From an uncultured Phocaeicola sp. (GTDB lineage: Bacteria > Bacteroidota > Bacteroidia > Bacteroidales > Bacteroidaceae): a DNA stretch of 59,465 nucleotides. Shown here one piece after another: positions 49,380-58,047 of the stretch (position 1 is its first letter; each line of letters opens with the position of its first letter). The position numbers were made by a program, and so were the translations under genes. The notes under the pieces were generated by a model, which did not search any database, was not told where the DNA came from, and worked only from the letters and a program-made list of their open reading frames with translations. The stretch lies in assembly GCA_944321015.1 (NCBI GenBank), contig CALUJS010000014.1:1-59465 (forward strand). The letters run 5' to 3'.

Positions 49380-50303
49380 ATGAAAAACAGAGAAGAATGG
49401 AAAGATGCTGTCAGGAAGAGGCAAAATAGAATGGAGGCATGGATGGTTTCTTGTCTTTCAGTAGAAGAATTATTGTGCCTGCAGTTGCTGGGGTATTCTC
49501 CAAAACAACTGTATGAAGCCAAAGGATACTCGCTGAAGGAAACGGCATCCATGTCCATCCGCGAACTCGACAAGGCAAAGCGGATATTGGACAGACAGGC
49601 AAAAGCCGGAGTCGTCACTATTCCTTACTATAACGAAGCATATCCTCATCACTTCCGCCATTTACGAGAAGACGTGCCGCCACTCATCCATGTGCTTGGC
49701 AATAAGGATTTGCCCAACCGTGAGGATAATGTGGCCATCATTGGTGCACGCGCTGCAGACAAGGAAGGCCTGAACATGGCCTACGAGTTTGCTGAACAGA
49801 TGGGCAAGCAAGGACATATCGTCATTAGCGGCTTGGCTTTAGGCTGCGATACGGCCGCCCACCGGGGCTGCCTCGATGCGGACGGGCAGACAATAGCCGT
49901 GGTGGCCTCGGGGTTGGATATCACGCATCCCAAGGTGAACAAGTCGTTGCAGGATGAAATAATCGCCAAGGGCGGAGCCATTCTGTCCGAGCATCCCTTT
50001 GGCGTGAAAGCCAATCCCACGAGGCTGGTGGCGCGTTGTCGTATGCAGGTCGTTTTGACCCAATCGGTCATCGTGGCCCAATGTCCCATCATCAGCGGTA
50101 CGATGTATGCCGTGCGTTTCGCCCAAGCGTATAACGATGACCTCTTCGGGTGGGAACATGATGTCTATGCTGTCCGATATGACACGCAGAATGAACTGAA
50201 CTCCGGCAACAAGTTTCTGCTCGATTACAACCTGGCCCTGCCAGTTAGGCCTGGGCAGGAAATAATACTAGACAATTATAATCGACTTTTTGTTTGTCCA
50301 TAA
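49380..50303 (+). CDS. DprA-like Rossmann-fold protein
   Basis: From ATG 49380 (MKNREEWKDAVRKRQNRMEA) the protein has 307 aa. Residues ~118-280 match the DprA/Smf DNA-processing fold: VAIIGARAADKEG, VISGLALGCDTAAH (150-161), IAVVASGLDITHPKVNKSL and SEHPFGVK. The usual RNR ssDNA-binding segment is altered to ARCRMQVVL. The C-terminal winged helix of true DprA is missing, replaced by a short tail. It is therefore more likely a ligand- or DNA-sensing DprA relative in a cassette than the housekeeping dprA. The next gene overlaps by a few codons if a TTG is used. Confidence 0.82.
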   Translation: MKNREEWKDAVRKRQNRMEAWMVSCLSVEELLCLQLLGYSPKQLYEAKGYSLKETASMSIRELDKAKRILDRQAKAGVVTIPYYNEAYPHHFRHLREDVPPLIHVLGNKDLPNREDNVAIIGARAADKEGLNMAYEFAEQMGKQGHIVISGLALGCDTAAHRGCLDADGQTIAVVASGLDITHPKVNKSLQDEIIAKGGAILSEHPFGVKANPTRLVARCRMQVVLTQSVIVAQCPIISGTMYAVRFAQAYNDDLFGWEHDVYAVRYDTQNELNSGNKFLLDYNLALPVRPGQEIILDNYNRLFVCP

Positions 50304-50307
50304 CAGT

Positions 50308-51165
50308 ATGCCGAGAATGAAAAAGATAGTAAAGGTCAAGGATATAATATTCGACAAGAATCTGTTTGTCAACTATTTGTCGGGTACGGTGCTAGACATG
50401 CTGTTATGCAGTTATCGTGGCCTCCCGAAAGGAGTCAACTACATGGTTATAGGTGACCCCGGTGTAGGCAAAACAACTATTATTCTTGATTTAATGGCAA
50501 ACATTCATAGAATACAACCTAATGTGAGGATGCTTTTTGTAAGCGCAGAGATGAACGAAATCGACTTAGCCATTTACGTACAGCGCTATCCTAAGTTCGG
50601 CGAGTTGGATATTATGTTTGTTGAAGCCGATTTTGATTCCGACGCGCATGTCCTTGACGACTTTGAGGAAGCATTGCGTATGGGATGGGATATCGTTGCG
50701 ATTGATTCCTTTTACGAACTACAAGGCATTGTGAAAGAAGAAGAGAATATTACGTTGAAAAAATCCGAGAGCTTGTTATTATCAATCATAAAAAAGCAAA
50801 ACAAGGCGAAAAACGAGAGGGGAGTACATACCTCCTTCCTAACCATACAGCAGGTGACAAAAAGCGGTGCTTTTATTGGCAGCAACAGATTGAAACACAT
50901 GATAACTGCCATGATGGAATTGCGGCTTGACAACCCGAAGAACATCTATTCTGACCGTTATGTTACATTCTCCAAACATCGGCGTGGTGATGTAGGTGTG
51001 AAGTTGTATTATAGTCTTAGTCAGACCGGAGATGTATATTTTGACGAAGAACGGTTTTACAATGATCAAAAGTTGCGGAAACTTCAAAACGAAGTCAGTA
51101 TGCAACTTCATGAATATGCAGACAAATTCAATAAACTTTTTAATAACATAAGTGATGACAAATAA
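50308..51165 (+). CDS. RadA/DnaB-like P-loop ATPase
   Basis: From ATG 50308 (MPRMKKIVKVKDIIFDKNLF) the protein has 285 aa. Walker A is GDPGVGKTT (49-57), Walker B-like IVAIDS at 129-134, and VHTSFLTIQQVTKSG resembles the RecA/DnaB sensor strand (QxxK). The fold is a single RecA-type domain without zinc finger or Lon-like part, so it is shorter than RadA. It could act as a DNA translocase or replicative-helicase-like motor. It overlaps the DUF932-like gene by 11 bases. Composition is AT-richer than genes before 48.7 kb. Confidence 0.8.
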   Translation: MPRMKKIVKVKDIIFDKNLFVNYLSGTVLDMLLCSYRGLPKGVNYMVIGDPGVGKTTIILDLMANIHRIQPNVRMLFVSAEMNEIDLAIYVQRYPKFGELDIMFVEADFDSDAHVLDDFEEALRMGWDIVAIDSFYELQGIVKEEENITLKKSESLLLSIIKKQNKAKNERGVHTSFLTIQQVTKSGAFIGSNRLKHMITAMMELRLDNPKNIYSDRYVTFSKHRRGDVGVKLYYSLSQTGDVYFDEERFYNDQKLRKLQNEVSMQLHEYADKFNKLFNNISDDK

Positions 51166-52213
51166 AGAATATGTATCAAGGCGCGACGCACTTTTGCAAG
51201 AACAGGCTCCTTACATTGTGATGGACAAGAATGAATTGATTGCCGAAAGTGAAAATTTTTACAACATTCGAGGTGTGTCTGTTATGGTTACCCCGAGCGT
51301 GCAGAATCGGCTCGACAAACTGATAGGACTTTCACCCCGCCAGCGTGAAGGAGTAAAGCAGGCTTACGGAAATGACGTTGTTATGAATCTGAGAAACAGT
51401 TTTGCCATGGCCAACTGCGTGGCCCATCCAAAGAAATTTGCGCTGATAGCCAATGCTGCCGAATGCATAGTTGACGGCATTGTGCCATTAGACGAGGAAG
51501 CGATACCCATGCGCACTTTTTTCGATATTGTCGAGATACTTGCCGACAAATACGGTTATGAGGTTGACCAAATGCAGGGTTCCGCCTGTGCTGCATATGG
51601 CATAATCATACGCTTGATGCCTATCTGTCCACAACACGATGCACCTTTTAACGACGATGAGTTTGTTACTAACGGGTTATATTTAAAATGGAATCTTGGA
51701 GAAATAGAGCTTGGCAACTATTATCTCCGATTGATTTGCACGAACGGGCAGATGCAACTTTCCGAAAATTCATTGGAACGCATACACAGGATTGATGACA
51801 AAAAGATAACGGGGATTATCAATTCGCCCAACAGTCTAAAGTTGACTGCCCGAAACTGGAACTCGTTTAAGAATGCGTTGGTTACAGCCAACAATACATC
51901 TGCTTCATTGTCGGAGGTACATAGCGGAAAGAATCTTTTGTTGCGACATGGTGCTCCTGAAGATTTGGCGGAACAGCTGATGCCGTACAACAAGCTTTTG
52001 GAAATGTATGGAGCAAAAGACTTACACGTCCCGGCAAAGCAAGCAAAAAGCAACATAAACATGTATGACTTGTTTAATCGTTTGACTGATTTCGCTTCGC
52101 ATAATAAACTATGGGAGCAGACCGACAACCGTTCTTCTTCGCTCATGCAACAAAGCATGCAGTTGCTTTTACGTAAAAGGGACATACAAACTTATTACGA
52201 CATCTTTTCATAA
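51155..52213 (+). CDS. DUF932-like phage/plasmid-type protein
   Basis: From ATG 51155 the product is 352 aa. It is not recognised with certainty. The segment LGEIELGNYYLRLICTNGQM (near residue 190) resembles the 'RLVCTNGM' core of DUF932 proteins carried by phages and plasmids, which often sit beside DNA-processing enzymes. The C-terminal ~100 residues are helical with DLAEQLMPYNKLLEMYG. It is coupled to the RecA-like gene. Function is unknown; DNA-binding partner is a possibility. Confidence 0.62.
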   Translation: MTNKEYVSRRDALLQEQAPYIVMDKNELIAESENFYNIRGVSVMVTPSVQNRLDKLIGLSPRQREGVKQAYGNDVVMNLRNSFAMANCVAHPKKFALIANAAECIVDGIVPLDEEAIPMRTFFDIVEILADKYGYEVDQMQGSACAAYGIIIRLMPICPQHDAPFNDDEFVTNGLYLKWNLGEIELGNYYLRLICTNGQMQLSENSLERIHRIDDKKITGIINSPNSLKLTARNWNSFKNALVTANNTSASLSEVHSGKNLLLRHGAPEDLAEQLMPYNKLLEMYGAKDLHVPAKQAKSNINMYDLFNRLTDFASHNKLWEQTDNRSSSLMQQSMQLLLRKRDIQTYYDIFS

Positions 52214-52225
52214 CCGAATTATTTC

Positions 52226-52738
52226 ATGATAAGATTTATTTCTGACATTGAGCATTACGATATTGTGCTGAACCTTGCAGCAAAGGCACGCCGCACCCTT
52301 TGGATTGGTACTGCTGATATCAAGGATCTTTACGTGATGCGTAATGGAGCAAACTTGCCGTTTCTAGCCATCCTGTCAGAACTGATTGGCAAAGGGGTAG
52401 GAATTAGGTTGATACACGCCAAAGAACCAGGGCAACCGTTCAGACAGGATTTTGACCGTTATCCACTGCTTGCCAAACAGCTAGAGCAGATGCTGTGTCC
52501 TCGTGTACATTTTAAGATTATCATCATTGACTTGACTATCTGTTACATCGGCAGTGCCAACTTGACGGGTGCAGGTATGGGGATGAAATCTCAATTTCGC
52601 CGCAATTTTGAAGCCGGTATAATCACTGACGAGGTGAATATTCTGAATTCAGTTGTTGAAGAGTTCGATAAGGTATGGCGTGGCTCGGAATGTTTAAAAT
52701 GCCAGCGGAAGCAGTATTGTTCTGCCCCGGTGGTATGA
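52226..52738 (+). CDS. Phospholipase-D-family protein with a Cys cluster
   Basis: A 170-aa protein with one HKD motif: HFKIIIID (His95, Lys97, Asp102), followed by CYIGSANLTGAGMG, the normal GSxN-LT context. One motif per chain means a dimer forms the active site. PLD enzymes of this size are mostly nucleases (Nuc/BfiI type) rather than lipases. The end carries Cys156, Cys159 and Cys165 (SECLKCQRKQYC), which may bind zinc or iron-sulfur. It is the last gene of the DprA/RecA-like cassette, 12 bases behind its neighbour. Confidence 0.84.
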   Translation: MIRFISDIEHYDIVLNLAAKARRTLWIGTADIKDLYVMRNGANLPFLAILSELIGKGVGIRLIHAKEPGQPFRQDFDRYPLLAKQLEQMLCPRVHFKIIIIDLTICYIGSANLTGAGMGMKSQFRRNFEAGIITDEVNILNSVVEEFDKVWRGSECLKCQRKQYCSAPVV

Positions 52739-52757
52739 GAATAATTAAAAACCTATA

Positions 52758-53747
52758 ATGCTTATGACACTAAAAGAACTATTGACACAAGTCGGCTTCG
52801 ACGAGATTCTTCCGCATTTGAAGAAACGTGAGCCGGAGCATCTTGACAGCATCTATGCCTACCGCGAAGCATACGACATTCTTCGCAACATGGAGCCGGC
52901 AAAGGACTTTGAAGGTAAAATCTACGCGGAATGGCATGGCGGAGAATGGGAAGGCGAAGAAAAATGGATTAGCGTCGGGCCGATGCACGACAGCAGTTGG
53001 GAAGAAGATTTGGCCAAAGAAATTATCGTGGCAGACGACATACATCTTACCGACGCAGAAATCGCCATGTATTGTCTGTGGGAAATCACCTATTGGGGAT
53101 TCTCACCTGCGGAAAGGCAGGAAACTTGGCGGCAGAAATTCGGCCCTAAGACCTTGACCAATCCCTACGAAGTGGCCTTGGACAGGTTGGAGGAAAGCAT
53201 CTGGCGGCATCAGACCCCGCGCCGTTTTCGAAGCAGAGGTCGCCAAGGCGAACGTTGTGTTCGTATTGAATTTCCAATCAAATGGAATTTCGACCGTAAA
53301 AACCGTTCAAAACGGAAACGTGAATTTAGACAGGACAAGCGAAAGGAATACCTGCGTAAAATGGCCAAACGTGAAAACTTGGTAAGGATGCTTTCCACTG
53401 AAGGGAGCAGCTTCGGGAGGAGTGATGTGGAGTTCCTGCTCAATGTGCAATACGGTAGGCAGTGTGATTACCGCTCGGTGACCCCGAACGTTGACACCCG
53501 ACTGGATTATATAATTGAGTCTATGACCCGTTACCAACAGTTGGACTTGTCCCGATACAATTCAGCCGTGATATTCTTGCAGTATCCGTTAGGAAAACCG
53601 TTGGATGAATTATCACTGGCTTTATTTAAGCAAGCAATTCGTGAGTGGTTAGGTTATACAGATATTCGCTTTGGAAGTATCGGGGTGGAAACCAAAGCGT
53701 CAGATGTGAATGTGACCTTGTTGCTAAACAAGCGCTTGGAAAAATAA
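52758..53747 (+). CDS. WEITY-family protein with a basic C-terminal extension
   Basis: A 329-aa protein. The first ~135 residues repeat the small WEITY-family domain (MTLKELLTQVGFDEILPHLK ... YCLWEITYWGFSPAERQETW). After a basic linker (RKNRSKRKREFRQDKRKEYL) comes a ~130-residue beta-rich region (MLSTEGSSFGRSDVEFLLNV) I do not recognise. The basic segment may bind nucleic acid. It starts 19 bases after the PLD gene and may be part of the cassette. Confidence 0.7.
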   Translation: MLMTLKELLTQVGFDEILPHLKKREPEHLDSIYAYREAYDILRNMEPAKDFEGKIYAEWHGGEWEGEEKWISVGPMHDSSWEEDLAKEIIVADDIHLTDAEIAMYCLWEITYWGFSPAERQETWRQKFGPKTLTNPYEVALDRLEESIWRHQTPRRFRSRGRQGERCVRIEFPIKWNFDRKNRSKRKREFRQDKRKEYLRKMAKRENLVRMLSTEGSSFGRSDVEFLLNVQYGRQCDYRSVTPNVDTRLDYIIESMTRYQQLDLSRYNSAVIFLQYPLGKPLDELSLALFKQAIREWLGYTDIRFGSIGVETKASDVNVTLLLNKRLEK

Positions 53748-53786
53748 CCATTCAATACTTCCAAGAGTATTTTCACCTATTACGGA

Positions 53787-53888
53787 CTATGACATCCGTC
53801 CGTAATAGGTGATTTCCCAAAACAATCCTGCCGTTAATTCCTGGGGAGTGATAATGATATCATGCTCTATGGTGATGTTTATCCTCAT
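53787..53888 (-). pseudogene. Fragment of a third WEITY-family gene
   Basis: On the minus strand a 33-codon frame reads MRINITIEHDIIITPQELTA then GLFWEITYYGRMS, matching the C-terminal end of the gene at 48736-49179. The rest of that gene is missing upstream (53889-53965). It is a remnant, not an independent gene. Confidence 0.7.
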
Positions 53889-53965
53889 ATCCTATGCGAC
53901 AGTTTGAATCGGGATGACAAGGACTTAAGAGTATTTTGCTCCATATATAGTATTTATTGTTCTTA

Positions 53966-56234
53966 TTATTTTTGCTGTCCGCGAAGCCATTCCCAGAATT
54001 CCTGCTCGCTACGTATAATTTTTTCTGTTTCTTTCCAATGTGAGTATGTCATTTCTGAAAAACAAGCGCAAAACACATCAGCCCATGTAGCCAAGGGAAA
54101 CATCATCCACCCTTCTTTCTCCCTCATCAGCACAGGCATGTCAAGAGTTTCGCTCCAAGGAGTGGAGTTGATTAACATATCCTCTAAATCTTGGTGTACA
54201 TATTCCTTCTTATCTGCGTGAAAACATTCACAATAAGTATAGCCGCCTTCACAAACAATGCGATTGGAGCCATCATAATGAAAATCATTCCGTGACCGCA
54301 TATCATCGAACGCAGCTTTATACTTCGACCAAGAATGATGTATACTTATAGGATATCCTCCTTTCTTCATCTTGGCTTTCACACCGTTCCAAGTCATACA
54401 GCGCATATAATAAGTAAGCGGAAGGCATATCGGCTGGAGTTGAGTTTCCATGATTGCATCGCACATCCCGCCTTTGTTAAGTTTTAGCAGTTCGGCGAGA
54501 GGCGCAAGCTGTTCAGAACAAGCGGTATTCTTCATACAAACCAAGGACAACGCTGCATATCGTGGATGCCAATCTATATGGTGTAATTTAGGATTATTGG
54601 AACAATCTAATTGGGTAAGGCGATAATTTTTCCGGATATTCAATGTTCTCAGTCTGTTTCCCCGGCAAACCAGACGTTCCAACCTCGGATTATTTGAGAC
54701 ATTTAAATATCGCAAACTTTGGTTTACGCAATATAGGTCAAGGAGTATCGGACATTGTGTGACATCCAATGCTTTAAGTACACAGGTCTCACAGTTATAA
54801 TGCAAGGCGGTAAGCGTGTGTGTCTCGTCACTTCTTAACTGGATGTGCCACTCTCCAGCTTTCTCATAAGAATGCGTCAGATGGATTTCTCCTCCTTCTC
54901 CGTTGCCCACTTTTTCTACATAGCCATCTCCCCAATCTATCGTAAAAGCACAATCGTTGTAACTGGTGAACAAAAAGGTACAAATGGCATCTTTCTTATT
55001 TGTAATAACTGTCATGATTACCTCGTCCTTTTGCTCATAAAGCATTTTCTTCAAACGACGGAACGAGCGACGGGCATAGAGAATTTTTTCATTGCGTTCT
55101 TCATACTCAGAAGAGTTGATAAGTAAACCATCTATGTAGTGGCGGTAACAATCCAATGCTTTCCACAAATCTTTTTTTGTGCCAAGACCCTGTTCGTACA
55201 TTCGTCCCATGTTGAAACGGTCTTCCGCTTCTTCATAATATTGGAACGCTTTTTCCATATAGGGCGCGGTACCTTCGCCTCGTTCATACATTTTACCGAG
55301 TTTGTACACTGCTTCTCCCGCTAAATAGCATTCCAAAGCTTTCTTGTATTCCTTGCGTTCATAATAGACATCTCCGGCCCAACAAACGGACAGACCTTTC
55401 GTTTTCATGCCGATATCCGTCAACATATTCAACGCTTCTTGGTTGCCATTTTTTGCCAAATCAGATAGTAAACGAAGGGCAACTGTCCCGGAATACTCCT
55501 TTTTCTTTTCACATTCCGCCTCGTGGTCTAACAACAGCCGGAACCAGTCTGCATGTAGCAATTCATGTTCGTTTATCTCTATGTCATAATAGGGTTTATA
55601 TTCAGGGAAGCGCAGTTTGGTTTCTATTATTTTAAAAATTGAATTGGCAGCACGCCAACTCCCTTTTTTAGCCCTGTCGTAAAATATATCCACGATTTTA
55701 TCTTTTATCTCTTTGGGTACATGGCGTGAGTGAAGCAGACTACTCGCTTTCAACGTATCAAAGAAACTCTCATCTCCGGCATCCAATGCCTGCGTGTACA
55801 AAGACAGAGCCTTTTCCAAGTCGCATTTCAGAGCGAAAGATGGCGATTGCTTGATGATTTTCCCGACTTGGGAATTATCACAAGAGAAAGGAATATACCA
55901 TTCGGCAAGTTCTACTATTGCCTTTACATGCCCTTGCTTGGCAGCTTCCTCGTACCAATAAATCATTTGGTTGGCATCGGGGTAATCTTCAGGGCACACT
56001 GCTTGTTGCTTTTCTTTTTTCATCCAGTAGGCAACGCTTTCCAATACAAAACGCGCTCCTGTATAAGTCATTTTTTTTGTAAAGCAATCTCCCCATTTTA
56101 TATTGCGCATCGGCATTCCCTTTACGGGCAATAGGTTCCAATAATTGGATGGCTTCGTCATATTGCCTGTTACTTACCAACTCATTCAATTGCTTCTGAA
56201 GGCGTTTACTTACCACTTTGCTTTTCTTTTCCAT
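53966..56234 (-). pseudogene. Sel1/TPR and leucine-rich-repeat gene split by a homopolymer frameshift
   Basis: A 731-aa frame (53966-56161) and an 81-aa frame (start 56234) overlap. The upper frame MEKKSKVVSKRLQKQLNELV, then NADAQYKMGRLLYKK is a Sel1 start; removing one base of the T8 run at 56071-56078 joins it to MTYTGARFVLESVAYWMKKE of the lower frame. The joined protein would be about 755 aa: Sel1-like repeats (~30-360, e.g. AVYKLGKMYERGEGTAPYM), a PKD-like strand, then BspA/LRR-like repeats (LKALDVTQCPILLDLYC, YLNVSNNPRLERLVC). It is either phase-variable, inactivated or carries an indel error. Confidence 0.8.
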
Positions 56235-56335
56235 ACTCTTCCATTTTTAGTTGTACATAGGGAAAAATAAAACCTCATCTTTCCATCTATTTCAATGCAA
56301 AGATGAGGTTAGGTTATGCCAAAGTGATTCACAAG

Positions 56336-57226
56336 TTATTCTTTCTTTAATAATTTGTCGATGTTTTCTTTGATGTCGGCAAGGATAGCATTATAAAGTG
56401 TCCAATGAAAATCATTGGCTTTCTTCCCTTCAGGCATATATCCTGGATGATGGGTTAGGTAAGCAAGTTTAACTTCTTCGAGCTGTAACTTCGATACATC
56501 GTCTATGGGAAGGTCAGACAGTGCCATAGGTTCACCTATGATATTAAAGTTCTCTCTGATATAATCACAATACTTTGTTTCATTAGGTCCAGTAAGGAAT
56601 ACGACAATATCGGGTTTCAATATTTCAATCTCTTTTGGAATGACATGAAAACATCTCTGCTCAATACTATGCTCAAACGTATTGACAGCTTCCCCTCCTT
56701 CTCCTTTTCGCTTAGATAGTTTGGAGATTTCATTCCATATTAATGAAACTCGTTTGCCGGGAAAATCCTTTAATAACTCCCTAATGCCTGACATGATTCC
56801 ATTAACGCCAAAAAGGAGGAATCTGTTTCTATGGTCTATTCTCTCTTTATAAAAATGTGCATCTACAGCGTTATAATTATCGTCAAGATAATCTTCATAT
56901 GCAGCCATGACACTACCTACATCGGCGGGATCTTCACCTTCTTCATTGTATCTTACCCACCAATTTGGTTCCCTTCCAAAGAACATAATTTTTAAGTCTG
57001 CTTTGGTATACCATTCTTCATGCTCAGCATCGGCTTTCTTTGCATACCAATTATCATCTGCTTCTTGTGCTTTTTCCCGTTCTTCCCTTTCCTGCCCGGA
57101 ACGATACAGAGAAATCAAGAACGGACATTGCAGTTTATCTCGCAATCCATTGGCGTCTAATTGCCTTATCAAATCATCCCAATGATCATTGTAAAGCGTA
57201 GTCAATTTATCTGATAATGTTTCCAT
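56336..57226 (-). CDS. Possible uracil-DNA-glycosylase-fold protein
   Basis: From ATG 57226 (METLSDKLTTLYNDHWDDLI) the protein has 296 aa; the TTG at 57232 is less likely. The strand-loop KIMFFGREPNWW near residue 80 and the later FLTGPN and LTHHPGYMP resemble motif positions of UDG-like glycosylase folds found in many uncharacterised proteins (a GQETNGW-like motif), but catalytic residues are not clear. The N-terminal ~75 residues are helical and highly charged. It lies 76 bases downstream of the 57303-58046 gene on the same strand. Function is not known. Confidence 0.55.
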   Translation of the reverse strand: METLSDKLTTLYNDHWDDLIRQLDANGLRDKLQCPFLISLYRSGQEREEREKAQEADDNWYAKKADAEHEEWYTKADLKIMFFGREPNWWVRYNEEGEDPADVGSVMAAYEDYLDDNYNAVDAHFYKERIDHRNRFLLFGVNGIMSGIRELLKDFPGKRVSLIWNEISKLSKRKGEGGEAVNTFEHSIEQRCFHVIPKEIEILKPDIVVFLTGPNETKYCDYIRENFNIIGEPMALSDLPIDDVSKLQLEEVKLAYLTHHPGYMPEGKKANDFHWTLYNAILADIKENIDKLLKKE

Positions 57227-57302
57227 GAGCAATAATATTTTATAAAGTTCTTACAAAAATACATTTTTACTTGTTATCTTGTCAATCTTACGAGGGTTGT
57301 TT

Positions 57303-58046
57303 CTATTCCCACCATTCCCTCATCTTGTAAAGGCGTATTCGGTAATACAGCCGTTCCATTTTGCGGACATATATCTTCTTGCCGTAATAGCGCTTGTCGG
57401 GAAGACCGTCTTCTTCATCACTTGGTGCAGGCGCTTCTTCATAAGCGTCCACTAGAGTGGAAGGAACTATATCTCCTACATTTCTGATATTCATCTGCGT
57501 AATCTGTTCCTGAGAGATTTGCAAATCATCATCCTTAATATATTGCAACAGACTGATACAAGTGTCTATCCAACGATTGAATCCGAAGTCTCCGTTTTCA
57601 TCTGCTATCAGGGAATGTGAGAAGTAGGCCCTCATGCAACGCAGCTTGGCATACTCTAATTCATATAAGAACTGCCAGTCGTATTGCGGGTCATGGGCAG
57701 CATGTTCCACCAACTCGTCAATGAGCGGTTGCAGATGTTCTTTCTTCCATTCGCTGAAACGCTTGCGGTGATACCACAAACCACGCTCATAGCTTGCGGT
57801 CATCATTTTCTCGAAGTTTCTTTCTTCTTCCGTAGGCTTATGTCCGTCACTGTGGCTGTACGTGTTCCATTCAGAAAATACCGTCACCCATTGTTCAAAC
57901 TCCTCATCGGAATGCAATTCTTTCGGAATGTGCATTCCTCGTCTTAGCAAATTCTTTTTCTCATCTTCAGACAAATGTGACACGTCAACTAACGGATAGT
58001 TATAATCATTTTGGTTTAAGCCTGCCAACATCTTAGGTTCATTCAT
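57303..58046 (-). CDS. Unknown 247-aa protein next to rtcB
   Basis: Not recognised. It is strongly charged and helical, with an acidic block (AYEEAPAPSDEEDGLPDKRY) and a basic end (KIYVRKMERLYYRIRLYKMR). No signal peptide or membrane segment. The start at 58046 sits one base from the stop of rtcB, so it is almost certainly co-translated with it. An RNA-repair accessory role is inferred from position only. Confidence 0.72.
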   Translation of the reverse strand: MNEPKMLAGLNQNDYNYPLVDVSHLSEDEKKNLLRRGMHIPKELHSDEEFEQWVTVFSEWNTYSHSDGHKPTEEERNFEKMMTASYERGLWYHRKRFSEWKKEHLQPLIDELVEHAAHDPQYDWQFLYELEYAKLRCMRAYFSHSLIADENGDFGFNRWIDTCISLLQYIKDDDLQISQEQITQMNIRNVGDIVPSTLVDAYEEAPAPSDEEDGLPDKRYYGKKIYVRKMERLYYRIRLYKMREWWE

Positions 58047-58047
58047 A

